Source of the DNA: JAUIAI01 sp050633665
GTDB lineage: Bacteria; Pseudomonadota; Gammaproteobacteria; Burkholderiales; Burkholderiaceae_E
Assembly: GCA_050633665.1 (NCBI GenBank)
Contig: JBOEGY010000007.1
Coordinates: 1 to 64,000 of the forward strand
DNA: 64,000 nucleotides
Direction: 5' to 3'
Position numbers and translations under genes: made by a program. Below the pieces are notes generated by a model. That model ran no database searches. It saw only the letters and a program-made list of their open reading frames with translations, and was not told the DNA's origin. Position 1 is the stretch's first letter, and each line of letters opens with the position of its first letter. Shown piece by piece: positions 44,518 to 53,828 of the stretch.

Positions 44518-45387
44518 CTAACGGTTAAGGATTGCGTCAGCATCATCTCTGCTGACACCACAGGCAACATAAAGGCTGGCTTCCACCCCGTGTACGACCC
44601 AACCGATGATCCCACCATTCGCCGCGAGCGTCACCCAGGTTTTCTCTAAACCATCAGGCGACAATTGCCACGTATAGACCGTTCCGGCGCTCGTATTCGT
44701 AATCACGGCCTCCCCGCGAGGTGTCGGGTAAACAAACGACGAACCGGTCGGGTCGGTATCCGTAGTGGTCAACTCGTTGCGGGCATACGAAACGCGAAAT
44801 GTCGGCGTACTACCATTGTTGCCGCGCACGCATGCCAGGGTTGCGGAAACGCCATTGAGCAAAACCGGGTTGGGATTTCGATCAAGAATGGCGTCCACGT
44901 CGTCTCGTGTGACGCCGCACGCCAGATACAGACTACGCTCAGCCGCATGGGTTGCCCAGCCAATGATCTGTCCAGTTGCGTCGAGCGTTACCCAGATCTT
45001 TTCCAGCCCATTTGGCGTCATATTCCAGGTATAGGTTGTGCCGACATTGTTAGTCGTCACTTGAGCGTCGGCCTTGGGGGTTTGATATTCGAACGAGGAA
45101 CCCGTCGGATCAACATCGACAGTGGATATTCTGTCCCGGGCGTAAGTGATTTTTATGGTCGGCCGGTCACCATTGTTACCGCGTACACAATCGAGCGTCG
45201 CCGAGGCACCATCCATTAACTCAGTTACCGCCGGTGTTGGTGCCGGGGTTGGGGTTGGTGCCGGGGTTGGTGCCGGCGCGGGTACCGGAGTACTGCCAGC
45301 GGAATCCGACCCGGTCTGGTTGTTATCGTCACCGCCGCAAGCGGCTAGCAAAGACGCGAAAGCAATAACAGGTAAGTGATTTTTCAT
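44518..45387 (-). CDS. Lipoprotein with two tandem repeat domains
   Basis: 289 aa from ATG 45387 (MKNHLPVIAFASLLAACGG); lipobox LAAC. A Pro/Thr-rich linker (PAPTPAPTPTPAPTPAV) leads to two ~105-aa repeats, each with ATL(D/A)CVRGNNG, DPTGSSF(E/V)Y, (Y)TW(N/Q)(M/L)(T/S)P(N/D)GLEK, WVTL and SLYVACGVSRDD. The repeat is unfamiliar to me. Surface or periplasmic location expected. Confidence 0.75.
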   Translation of the reverse strand: MKNHLPVIAFASLLAACGGDDNNQTGSDSAGSTPVPAPAPTPAPTPTPAPTPAVTELMDGASATLDCVRGNNGDRPTIKITYARDRISTVDVDPTGSSFEYQTPKADAQVTTNNVGTTYTWNMTPNGLEKIWVTLDATGQIIGWATHAAERSLYLACGVTRDDVDAILDRNPNPVLLNGVSATLACVRGNNGSTPTFRVSYARNELTTTDTDPTGSSFVYPTPRGEAVITNTSAGTVYTWQLSPDGLEKTWVTLAANGGIIGWVVHGVEASLYVACGVSRDDADAILNR

Positions 45388-45429
45388 AGTCTCCAACATC
45401 AGTCTGAGTTCGGGCTGCCTCACAGCCAT

Positions 45430-45943
45430 GGCACGAACGCGTCGTTGAGCCCGCCCCGCTTGTCAGGCGAGTAGAGACTGTCAGACAGGCACGAACTATG
45501 TGTTGCTTGCAACCACTCCTGGCGCGCACAAAAAAGGGCGAGCTATTTGCGTGTTTTTATTGAACCGTGTCTCTGAACGGAACCATCAATGGCTCTATGC
45601 CCGACGAACCAAACCGAAACCGTGATTTCGACTCTACCATAGATAGGTTTTACGCTACCGAGGACCTCCCCCCGTTATGGCCCGCCCAAAATGAACTCAG
45701 CGCTGTCGCGTGACCTCTGAGTTAGCGTGCGGGCTCCTGCAATCGATGACCCCCTCAGTATCTTTTCCATTTCTTTTACCGTTAGCCGACTCATTTGTTG
45801 GCTGGGTATGCCTCGGCAAAATCCAGCAACCCTGATTGGCAATACGCCAACAAGACGAGACAGACGTCGAAGTCCGCAGCAGTTGCGCAGCCGAGCACGA
45901 CATTGCCTGACTCAACAGTCTGAATCGCTATCGACGCATAGCA
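45430..45943. other. 514-bp interval with only a gene remnant
   Basis: Apart from the DUF2200 tail at 45751-45798, I see no gene, RNA or repeat. It must include the lipoprotein promoter (minus strand). Confidence 0.4.
45751..45798 (-). pseudogene. DUF2200 3'-end remnant
   Basis: The minus strand reads ESANGKR in one frame and KEMEKILRGS in the next, against DELAKGKKIEKILRDS at the end of the intact gene at 28538. Nucleotides CCCTCAGTATCTTTTC are shared exactly with that gene's end. It is a fragment of a second DUF2200 cassette. Confidence 0.65.
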
Positions 45944-46845
45944 TCAAGTTGTCCCGGGAACGTAGCACTGTAGGAAGTTGATCTGATACTCGACAGCCTC
46001 ATCAAAGAGCTTTCCTGGGTGCCAAAGCAGCCCGAAATGCCCGCCGGCAATTTCATAGAACGATTTGGGAGATTCGATCTGATCGAACACCGCCTTTTGG
46101 ACCTCCGGGTTGCAGTGAATCATTTCGTCGTCCTGGCCGATCATCATCAGGACCGGAGCCTTGATATGCGCGGCAGAAATATACGGGTTAAACGGAACCT
46201 CGGTCGGTGGCACAACCCGGGTTGCCTGGTTCTGCCAATGAGAGCCATGCCGTCCTCCATACTCAGTGAACCATCGAAACGCCTGTATTGGCGTCAGAAT
46301 TGAGGGAGCACGAACCGGATCAGGCGAAACAACCGGCAATGGGCCAAGCGTATGCTCCGGCCCGCCGCTTACGTCACCGTCATCAAAGATCGACTTCATC
46401 TTCAAAAACTGCGCCTCACTCGGCTCCAAATGGGGAGCGCGACGCCACAGGCCGGAATCTGCGCAACTATCGCACTGACGCCTGGAATCATCGCACCGGC
46501 GACCAGAACAATCATTGCTGAATAGCTGTCGCCCCACAGAGCAATCTCGCCGATTACGGAGCGTACTCTTAGAAAGTTAACCGCATCGCGATAGCCCCGC
46601 GCCTGAACCCAGGGATTGATCTGCTGACGGGTCTCGCCACCACTAATTCCGAAATTTGCGTGATCGAAAAGAAGTACGTTGAAACCAGCGTCATGGATGC
46701 GCTCTGCATAGGCATCTACCACCATAGAGATGGTCGCCGAAGTGCCATGAGTCATAACCACCCATGGGGTGTCTTCATTCCTGTGGCGATATTCTCTGCC
46801 ACGCAGCATAAGCTCTCCGGATTGAAATTGAACAGTTTCATACAT
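45944..46845 (-). pseudogene. Alpha/beta hydrolase split by a frameshift
   Basis: The 5' frame (46402-46845) gives MYETVQFQSGELMLRGREYR, GTSATISMVV and the nucleophile elbow GDSYSA (Ser about 106), then departs at AQIPACG. The 3' frame continues RRAPHLEPSEAQFLKMKSIF through VLMMIGQDDEMI (acid) to AGGHFGLLW (His). The span of 902 nt fits one missing base near 46450. All triad residues remain, so this is recent decay or a sequencing error. Related to DLH/X-Pro dipeptidase-like hydrolases. Confidence 0.8.
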
Positions 46846-46977
46846 AGCTATTGCTCCTGGTTGCGGTCTATACTGAGATCCATCTATTGACCTGGAGCCT
46901 ATCGACTTCAGACCTGCTCCACTTGCAGACCCTCGTGATTTTTTCTTGAGAAGTTCCTGAGAAGGCAGCGCAACCCA

Positions 46978-48165
46978 ATGATTGTTCGTTTCCAGTCCTG
47001 CGAGGTCGACACAGATCGAATGGAAATTCGAACTGGCGGAGAATTAATCCCGGTAGAGCCGCAAGTCTTTCGTCTACTCATCTATCTGATCGAAAACCGT
47101 GATCGTGTGGTTTCCAAAGACGAATTAGTTGAAACCATATGGCGTGGACGGATCGTTTCGGATGCTACGGTTAGCAGTCGCATAAGCTTCGTAAGGCGGG
47201 CAATTGGAGACAGCGGTCGAAACCAGCACGCAGTACGAACAATCGCCCGCTGTGGCTTTCGATTCGTGGCCAATATCGAATCCGGCGAGGAAGACGTCAC
47301 CGAAGCGGATGTGCGTAGCCCTCAGAAAGTCAACCAAACGATTCGCTACTGCAGCGCCACCGATGGCGTTCGACTGGCCTATGCAACCACTGGTCAAGGT
47401 CGCGCCGTGGTCAAAACAATGAGCTGGCTCAATCACCTGGAGTTCGACTGGGAAAGCCCGGTCTTCCGGGATCTGTTTCAGGGCCTGTCAGCGCGACACT
47501 TGTTGATGCGGTACGACTCAAGAGGCATCGGATTATCGGACTGGAATGTCGATGACTTTTCTTTCCCGGCACTAAGCGGCGATCTCGAAGCGAGCATTGA
47601 CGCATCTGGTCTGGAATCGTTTGCGCTTCTGGGTATCTCGCAAGGCGCTGCACTCGCAATCGACTATGCCGTCCGACACCCAGAGAATGTAACCCACTTA
47701 ATACTTTGGGGAGGCTATTCTCGCGGTCGAAACCGGCGTGGCCTGATCGAGGATCAAAAGCAGGCTGAGGCCTTCAAAACCCTCATGCGTAGTGGCTGGG
47801 GTAAAGAGTCATCGACTTTCAGGAAGATGTTTTCGACTCTGTATCTGCCGGACGCTACCGAAGAACAGATTGGTTGGTGGACGGAGCTCCAACGGATTGC
47901 CACGACACCCGAGAATGCTGTCCGTCTACGCGAGACAATCGATGATATTGACATCTCTGACAGACTTCCGCTTGTCAAGGCGCCCACGCTAATTCTGCAT
48001 TCCCAGCGTGAAGAAGTGGCTCCATTCCCGGAGGCCAGAAGAATGGCGGCTCAAATTCCGAATGCAAAATTGATTCCCCTCGATAGCGCCAACCACCTCG
48101 TGCTTCATCATGAGTCCGCATGGCAACGCGCAGTTGACGCCATACTCTCATTCCTTGACAGTTAA
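46978..48165 (+). CDS. Winged-helix regulator fused to alpha/beta hydrolase
   Basis: 395 aa. Residues 1-100 form an OmpR/CadC-type DNA-binding domain (MIVRFQSCEVDTDRMEIRTG, VVSKDELVETIWRGR, TVSSRISFVRRAIGD). Residues 112-395 form a hydrolase with elbow LGISQGAALAI (Ser about 222), acid region LILHSQREEVAPF and His in SANHLVLHH. The hydrolase part may sense or cleave a ligand that controls DNA binding. It is divergent from the hydrolase pseudogene across 132 bp, its likely target. No TM helix, unlike CadC. Confidence 0.85.
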   Translation: MIVRFQSCEVDTDRMEIRTGGELIPVEPQVFRLLIYLIENRDRVVSKDELVETIWRGRIVSDATVSSRISFVRRAIGDSGRNQHAVRTIARCGFRFVANIESGEEDVTEADVRSPQKVNQTIRYCSATDGVRLAYATTGQGRAVVKTMSWLNHLEFDWESPVFRDLFQGLSARHLLMRYDSRGIGLSDWNVDDFSFPALSGDLEASIDASGLESFALLGISQGAALAIDYAVRHPENVTHLILWGGYSRGRNRRGLIEDQKQAEAFKTLMRSGWGKESSTFRKMFSTLYLPDATEEQIGWWTELQRIATTPENAVRLRETIDDIDISDRLPLVKAPTLILHSQREEVAPFPEARRMAAQIPNAKLIPLDSANHLVLHHESAWQRAVDAILSFLDS

Positions 48166-48269
48166 GCGGTTCCTCAAAAGGGTTGAATACCCAAATACTC
48201 TTTCATGTTTTAGAACTCACAAATTTGTCGGTAGTGGTTGAGCTGCCTAACGCGTTCCTAGGCATCGTG

Positions 48270-48776
48270 CTATTCCAAAAGATCAAAATACGACCCTTCA
48301 ATTAGAGCAGTGGACGCAATGCCCAACTGATCCATTAGTTTCTCTGCCTCGGCTGCGCCACTCTCTGTTGAGTCATTCTCCGCAAGCACGACTTCAAGCT
48401 CCATGAATTCACCAAGACCTTCGACCTTGTCCAAGTGCACACGCGTACGACCAATCAAGTAAAGCAAGCGCTTCTTGTTCACTTTACCTGTCATGCCGTA
48501 GGTAATTTCTAATGATTGTCGAAGGGTGTCGGGGTCAGAAGTCTCCGACCTGAGATAGAACGATTCTTTGGGTCCACCCTTGTCGGGACGCAGATAAAAG
48601 ATGAGTTCTCCGCGAGTATCGTCGAACTTGCGTAACTTCAAGCGACCCGTACTGCATTCAAAGAACGTATCTTCTTGGCTAATCTCAAATGGTCCGTCGG
48701 TTGAAATCGACTTAGCTCGCTCTATCAGAGAGGCCATGTCAGTAACGTGCGCTTTTATTTCTACGTTTCGAGACAT
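48270..48776 (-). CDS. Second CYTH-domain protein
   Basis: 168 aa, MSRNVEIKAHVTDMASLIER. It shares EIKA, QEDTFF, GRLKLRKFDDTRGELIFYLR and GPKESFYLRS with the protein at 21221-21739, at high similarity. GTTAGCC lies 3 nt before its ATG (reading leftwards), the cassette boundary seen at 57991, so it may be a cassette gene. A shortened attC end, GCCTAACGCGTTCC, lies just beyond its stop at 48245-48258. Confidence 0.85.
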   Translation of the reverse strand: MSRNVEIKAHVTDMASLIERAKSISTDGPFEISQEDTFFECSTGRLKLRKFDDTRGELIFYLRPDKGGPKESFYLRSETSDPDTLRQSLEITYGMTGKVNKKRLLYLIGRTRVHLDKVEGLGEFMELEVVLAENDSTESGAAEAEKLMDQLGIASTALIEGSYFDLLE

Positions 48777-48779
48777 GAT

Positions 48780-49240
48780 GGCTAACGAATGAAGGGGACT
48801 TCCCCGTCCCGAACTAACCGCAGTGCGGTAACCGGCAACTGTGTGCCACGATGGGGTTGCTTACATCTCATCAATTCGCTCAAGAGGGAAAATCCATGAA
48901 CATTGTCTACTTTGGCATCGATCTTGCCAAGAATGTATTTGCCGTGCACGGCGTTAACTGCAATGGACTAGCAGAACTAGTGAGGCCAACGGTGAAACGG
49001 GCTGAATTAACACCGCTGATTGCCTTTGGCACCCTGCACTATTGCAATGGAAGCCTGCTCCGGGGCCCACCACTGGGCGCGTCTGTTTGCCCGCTAGGGG
49101 CACACCGTCAAACTGATAGCGCCCAAGTTCGTTACGCCCTATCGGATGACAGGCAAACGATCTAAGAACGATGCCGCTGATGCCGCCGCGATCTGTGAAG
49201 CCGTACAACGGCCCACTTAACCGGCGCAGCGATTAAGCCT
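48780..49240. mobile_element. IS110-family remnant apparently inside an attC site
   Basis: The left edge is GGCTAACG (48780-48787), an attC core. The right edge, CTTAACCGGCGCAGCGATTA (about 49217-49236), resembles the GTTAACCGGCGC arm of the attC at 55459 and contains the stop of the 49233 gene. Between them is a broken IS110-type transposase. IS1111-type members of this family are known to insert in attC sites; the placement fits, but is inference. Confidence 0.5.
48896..49220 (+). pseudogene. IS110-family transposase fragment
   Basis: ATG at 48896, with GAGGG upstream, reads MNIVYFGIDLAKNVFAVHGV, the DEDD-transposase N-terminus. After about 40 codons the frame is lost; another frame yields MTGKRSKNDAADAAAICEAV, the conserved next block. 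The C-terminal Ser domain is absent. Inactive. Confidence 0.85.
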
Positions 49241-50381
49241 GGCTACGAATTTTCTTGAGTGTTGCCGAGTCGTTTTTCCACCCTTTAAGAATCGCTTCCT
49301 TTTTTTGCAGATCCTGAATCGTAAGCCCTTTGAGTGGTGCGTACTTTTTGTCATTCATGATTGCCAGCAATTTCACTCCACGCTGGGCAATGCTTAGATT
49401 TTCATGTACTTGGGCGGATTGGATAGTTTTCGGGTAATTATGACCGCTATCTGTGTCGACTTGCCAATGATGACTAACATCATTCACTTCCAAAGTACTC
49501 ACAACGATCTTTGATCGCACCTGATCTAACCGTTTCTGTCGATCGTCCCACAACTTTCGCAGTGCAGGGACAGCAGAGTTACTAATAATCTTGTCAAAAT
49601 ACAGCGCCAGGTTGTCGGCGTACTGATCATGGTAGGTCAGCGCTTTGCTCGGTGCGACAGGAATAGTAATTTCTGCTGGAATCTTGAGTACGGGCCTGAC
49701 CCCTTTCTCCTTATTAAGTTTCCACAACACCAGTGCGTTTTGATACTCCTTTGTGCGCGCAATGACCGTCGGGTTATTCGAATAGGCCGCCTCATCCAAC
49801 TGATATTGAGCAACCTGAATCTGTAATTCCCAGCGTTGGGCAAGCTTGCAATAGCCGATTAACGCTGCACCGATCAAGGCAAAGAAATCAATGGTGGCAA
49901 ATTTGTGAGTTTTCTGACTGGGCAGCGCAATCCAATTTACGCTATCAGTAAGCGAATGATCTGAGCCAACCGCGAACGCCCAGAAATCTTGTAACTCAGA
50001 CTTCCATTCGTCAATATCACTTTGAGTAGCGCGGTTGGCTGGGTCGGTTGTTGCATGGGTTCCGTCAAGATTCGTTTTCGCGTCCCTTGCTCGCGACCGA
50101 GGCATTTGAATCATCAGTTGATCATACGCATCGACTAACTTAGCGCGACGATCGTCCCCAAATTCGCTCCAAATGGCGTTGTCGATCACGTCTTTTTGCG
50201 CGTCCAATAATTGCTGAACATCGAGTTTCGTCAGCGGGGCAGCATGGTGACCTTTTGTCGGATCTTTTGTGAATTCCCGATACGCCTGTACGCCGGCGCC
50301 AACAAAAGCCCCTACGAACGGAATACCGAATGAAGCGGTTTGAATGATGCCGGCAACGTTATCTGCATTGAATCCAGCCAT
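49233..50381 (-). CDS. Unknown protein with hydrophobic N-terminus
   Basis: 382 aa, not recognised. The N-terminal 45 residues contain a Gly-rich hydrophobic stretch, IIQTASFGIPFVGAFVGAGV, like membrane-inserting helices of pore-forming proteins; another hydrophobic patch is IDFFALIGAALIGYCKLAQR (about 165). The rest is helical and basic. Third gene of a minus-strand set with the 399-aa and 618-aa proteins (62-bp and 53-bp gaps). A toxin or membrane effector is possible but unproven. Confidence 0.7.
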   Translation of the reverse strand: MAGFNADNVAGIIQTASFGIPFVGAFVGAGVQAYREFTKDPTKGHHAAPLTKLDVQQLLDAQKDVIDNAIWSEFGDDRRAKLVDAYDQLMIQMPRSRARDAKTNLDGTHATTDPANRATQSDIDEWKSELQDFWAFAVGSDHSLTDSVNWIALPSQKTHKFATIDFFALIGAALIGYCKLAQRWELQIQVAQYQLDEAAYSNNPTVIARTKEYQNALVLWKLNKEKGVRPVLKIPAEITIPVAPSKALTYHDQYADNLALYFDKIISNSAVPALRKLWDDRQKRLDQVRSKIVVSTLEVNDVSHHWQVDTDSGHNYPKTIQSAQVHENLSIAQRGVKLLAIMNDKKYAPLKGLTIQDLQKKEAILKGWKNDSATLKKIRSQA

Positions 50382-50443
50382 GCTTTAGCCCTTAAATAAT
50401 TATGTGGAAGCGAAGGTCTGACGAATAAGTGCGGGGTGCGCGA

Positions 50444-51643
50444 CTAATCTTTCGCCCACCAAGAAAAATACTTGAGTTCATCATCGATGACCCGATAGCT
50501 GTGTTGTGCGTGACCCTGCGGTACATCCTTGAAGTTTCGGTGATTAAAGCGTTGCCCGTTTTTCGAATTGGGTATCTGATGAACAACACTGGAAATGTAC
50601 TCACGGTGAGTTTTAGGAACCGACTTAGGGGCACCTGTTGCGAAAAGGCCTGAACTCTTCGCTTGCGCGAGTATTGGCGACACCGTGTCTTCGTGACCAA
50701 AGAAAACACTCTGGATAGATGCCTGCGCTGACGGTGTTTTGTCGGATTCAAGCTTTGCTTTGCACCGCTCCCACAGAAAGTCGTACAGTCGTTGCTGCTT
50801 TTTTACCGGCACAATCGAAACCATGTACAACATACAATTCGTGTCGCCATCAGTGAGATCGACGGCCGAAACATGCACCATCGATTTAAGCGATTTTCCC
50901 AAATGGCCCAGGTGCGACTTACTCTCGCCTACGGTTGAGTTGTAGAAAAGAGCCAAGTCTGTATGCCCTCCCGGTAGCAGCCCCATGGCCGAAACATTCT
51001 TCACGTCTGCATTGAGCTCTTGTTTCCAATCCTCGGCGAACCAAAAACTTGGCTGTCCTCGAAGCGGTACCTGAAACGCCAGCGCCATTTCTCCGGGCAG
51101 GTTCGGATCATCACTCTTAAATGAGATGGCACCGCCAGCCCCTTCGAAAGCCCTAACAGCGTTAGTGAACGCGTAGATACCAACGCCAGTGTGTTCAGTC
51201 ACCGAGCCATCGTCGTTTGGAAGGGCAAACAATCCCGGGATGAACACGTTGTTCTTATCGGCACCCGGCATCTTTTCAATGCCTTTCGGTGCAACCGGCC
51301 ACCAAACTGGATAAGTCGTGTCCGTCGCGTACATTTCAGTCTCGACCAACGCATCGGTCAGGCCATTGGCAATAACAATGATTGCTGAGCGATGCATGCT
51401 GGTCCACCTGGGGTTTGAAACACCCGCGGTGCTGTCAACCAGACTTGCCAATTCGAAATCGGTCACGTGGCCGTGTCGATCGCGAATCTTGTTCGAAAAG
51501 CCAAGATATTCCAGCGCATTCTTTGCGGACGTCTTCTTGCCGTCTTGTACATGCGCGTAACCGCCCAGTGACGCCAGGTACAAATTATTTGACACGCCCG
51601 GCGGCACTAGAAACGCGTGGTCTTCGTCTGCTCGTTTAGCCAT
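50444..51643 (-). CDS. Unknown 399-aa soluble protein
   Basis: MAKRADEDHAFLVPPGVSNN begins it. No signal peptide, TM or known motif seen. Aromatic- and Gly-rich segments (TDTTYPVWWPVAPKGIEKMP, RGQPSFWFAEDWKQEL) suggest a compact beta-rich fold. It lies between the 618-aa membrane protein and the 382-aa protein on the same strand. I do not recognise the family. Confidence 0.7.
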   Translation of the reverse strand: MAKRADEDHAFLVPPGVSNNLYLASLGGYAHVQDGKKTSAKNALEYLGFSNKIRDRHGHVTDFELASLVDSTAGVSNPRWTSMHRSAIIVIANGLTDALVETEMYATDTTYPVWWPVAPKGIEKMPGADKNNVFIPGLFALPNDDGSVTEHTGVGIYAFTNAVRAFEGAGGAISFKSDDPNLPGEMALAFQVPLRGQPSFWFAEDWKQELNADVKNVSAMGLLPGGHTDLALFYNSTVGESKSHLGHLGKSLKSMVHVSAVDLTDGDTNCMLYMVSIVPVKKQQRLYDFLWERCKAKLESDKTPSAQASIQSVFFGHEDTVSPILAQAKSSGLFATGAPKSVPKTHREYISSVVHQIPNSKNGQRFNHRNFKDVPQGHAQHSYRVIDDELKYFSWWAKD

Positions 51644-51696
51644 TACCTATTTCCATTCTAATGATCACAGTCCTGTACATGCTCAAGCCGTTATGC

Positions 51697-53553
51697 CTAT
51701 CCCAGCGTGGGTTGCGCTTGTTGCAAGGTGACAAAGTACGTTTCTATTACGCTAAGCATTTGACCCAAACGTGCCGCTCGGGTGCCGTTCTTAACGCCCT
51801 TCAGGCTGGGTACTGTTGAATCGGTAATTTGGGACAGCAGATTGAATAGTGCCAGTGGTGTTGCACCCGAGGTCACCCACGTCGTTATTTGACCGACAAC
51901 CCTGTGCTCATTTTTCTTTATCTCATCGACAACCAGCTGCCGGTCTGTATCGTCCATCGCATTAAGCGTATTGAGATAGAGCGTTCGAGTGACCGCGTAA
52001 AAAACCGGCAAATCAACCTTCGATTCCGGATCGGTCAAGACCGTTTTGTAGCGATCCCAAAATTGCACGTCATCAATGTCGTTTAGGGCACCAAACGCGT
52101 TAATCGTTGCCTTGAGATCAGCGTTGATCACCACGGCGGCCTGGTTTGATAACGTGCCATTGACGTCGGCAATTTGATAGAGAATCGGTGACGGAGAATC
52201 AACAAAGCCCTCTTCGGGTGTAAACGAAATATCCCCACCCGTCGCGGCCATCCATTCCCCCTCGCCTTTCACGACGAGCGATTGCTTGTCAGTTGACACA
52301 ACGCCTGGTGGTGGTGGCGGCTCCATCGGTACCTGCATCATCGCCACAAGATATACTTTCTGTATATCAATATCGTTCGTTCCAGGTTTGGGCTTATCGC
52401 CAAAATCACCGCTAAAAGCATTGAGCGTCACGGGATGCGCGAAACTTGGTTGCTTATCGGAGATCAACTCAAATGCTTGCGGGGGAATGACGGTAGGTTC
52501 ACTGCTCGGGTAAGTGACCGTAAGTGTCGCCTCATTCGATCGAAGACCATCTTTGTCCGCTACCGTGTACTTCACCGACACCGCTCCGCCGTCAAACGTA
52601 GCGCTGGGTGTAAAGGTAATTTTAGAATTTCCCGTGTTGTAAGACCAAACACCCGCGGGTACTGTCTTTTGCGTCTTGTTGTCAGTATCAAAACCAACAA
52701 ACACTAGTGAAGTTTTGTCGAGCTGGTCGTCACCATTCGGGTCAGTAACCGGAGTGGTTCCATCCCAGACGTCTATTTCAGCCTGATTTTTACGTGCCGA
52801 TTCTGCTAATGTGAGGTCAGGAGCAACCGGCGCGTCGTTCTCATCGCTAGAATTTTTATCGTTCTCATCACTGGAACTTTTGAAGCCTCCCGCCAAAGCG
52901 GCAATACCGATAATCGCTCCAGCAAACAAGACGAGCCCCCCGCTGCCCAGTGCGACAGTTAACAGGATTCGTTTGTAGCTGCGCGCTTCTTCGGCAACTT
53001 GCTCAACGTTCAGGCGACTCATAGGAGGCGAATCGTCATCGCTACTATCATCGCCATCATCGCCACCGCCACCGCCACCATCATCATCGCCACTACCTTG
53101 GGGAAGCAGCCCTTCGCCGGCATCAACTTTGTCCAGTTCCCCGTAGATACCTTCAAGCATATCGACGTAGGGGCTATCCTCCACGATCACGGCCCCGTAC
53201 TGATTCACTTTTCCGTCCCCACCGACGGATGATTTCGTCAGTTCGTCAACGGTGGTCGGGTCAGCAGCCGGTTCGTTCTTTCGGTCAGGATCCTGTTCGG
53301 AAAACACCTCACTCAGTTCAGAGGCCAACTTGGCAAACCTTGTTCTCTGTGCTTGCTTTTTAGCTTCGATGAGATCCGCGTTTGCCTTGTCAGCCGCTAC
53401 TTGAGCCTGCTCCGCAGCTTGTTGTGCCTGGTGTTCTTGCTCTTCAAACTTGGCGACCAGATCCCTCCCCGTCGCGCCGTCGTCCGGATTATCGGTGTCG
53501 GTTTCATGGGTACCGGTATCGGTTTCTGCACTGCCTTCAACAGATCCTGTCAT
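51697..53553 (-). CDS. Single-pass membrane protein with coiled coil and Ig-like repeats
   Basis: 618 aa. Residues 30-85 are an Ala/Gln-rich coiled coil. Residues 152-177 are an Asp/Gly/Ser linker. One TM lies at about 196-223 (ILLTVALGSGGLVLFAGAII). Two Ig/cadherin-like modules follow, with TPSATFDGGAVSVKYTVADK and TPEEGFVDSPSPILYQIAD resembling CshA/VCBS-type repeats. With no signal peptide and an acidic N-terminus, a type II orientation is likely. First gene of the unknown three-gene set. Confidence 0.75.
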   Translation of the reverse strand: MTGSVEGSAETDTGTHETDTDNPDDGATGRDLVAKFEEQEHQAQQAAEQAQVAADKANADLIEAKKQAQRTRFAKLASELSEVFSEQDPDRKNEPAADPTTVDELTKSSVGGDGKVNQYGAVIVEDSPYVDMLEGIYGELDKVDAGEGLLPQGSGDDDGGGGGGDDGDDSSDDDSPPMSRLNVEQVAEEARSYKRILLTVALGSGGLVLFAGAIIGIAALAGGFKSSSDENDKNSSDENDAPVAPDLTLAESARKNQAEIDVWDGTTPVTDPNGDDQLDKTSLVFVGFDTDNKTQKTVPAGVWSYNTGNSKITFTPSATFDGGAVSVKYTVADKDGLRSNEATLTVTYPSSEPTVIPPQAFELISDKQPSFAHPVTLNAFSGDFGDKPKPGTNDIDIQKVYLVAMMQVPMEPPPPPGVVSTDKQSLVVKGEGEWMAATGGDISFTPEEGFVDSPSPILYQIADVNGTLSNQAAVVINADLKATINAFGALNDIDDVQFWDRYKTVLTDPESKVDLPVFYAVTRTLYLNTLNAMDDTDRQLVVDEIKKNEHRVVGQITTWVTSGATPLALFNLLSQITDSTVPSLKGVKNGTRAARLGQMLSVIETYFVTLQQAQPTLG

Positions 53554-53726
53554 TTAAACGTCCCTTCTTGCTTTTGTCCGCGTCGTGTTGAATCAGGATA
53601 TAGGCGCAGACATGTAAGCTCAATTGGTCAGCAAGAAAAATGAAACCATGTTCACGATTCGCGTTGTCGTTCGGAATCGAATACGATACGCGGTCCCACT
53701 ACATCGTTGAATTTTGGTAGTTATAT

Positions 53727-53828
53727 TGCTAACGCTGAGATAACCGGCGATTGCCGAGACGCCAGGTTCTGGGCGGAGCCCAGGTTCTGGTGGCTTGGCA
53801 AACGTCCGAGTTCATCGCTCTGTTAGGC
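53727..53828. other. attC site 1
   Basis: 102 bp, TGCTAAC to GTTAGGC (53822-53828). Inner hairpin CAGGTTCTGGGCGGAGCCCA then GGTTCTGG. The stop TAA of the AAA-DUF4435 gene (53823-53825) is inside the right core. Confidence 0.85.

Noticed and set aside
49233..53553. Calling the three-gene set a toxin or defence system outright
   Set aside because: No recognisable effector motif; only a hydrophobic N-terminus and location suggest it.
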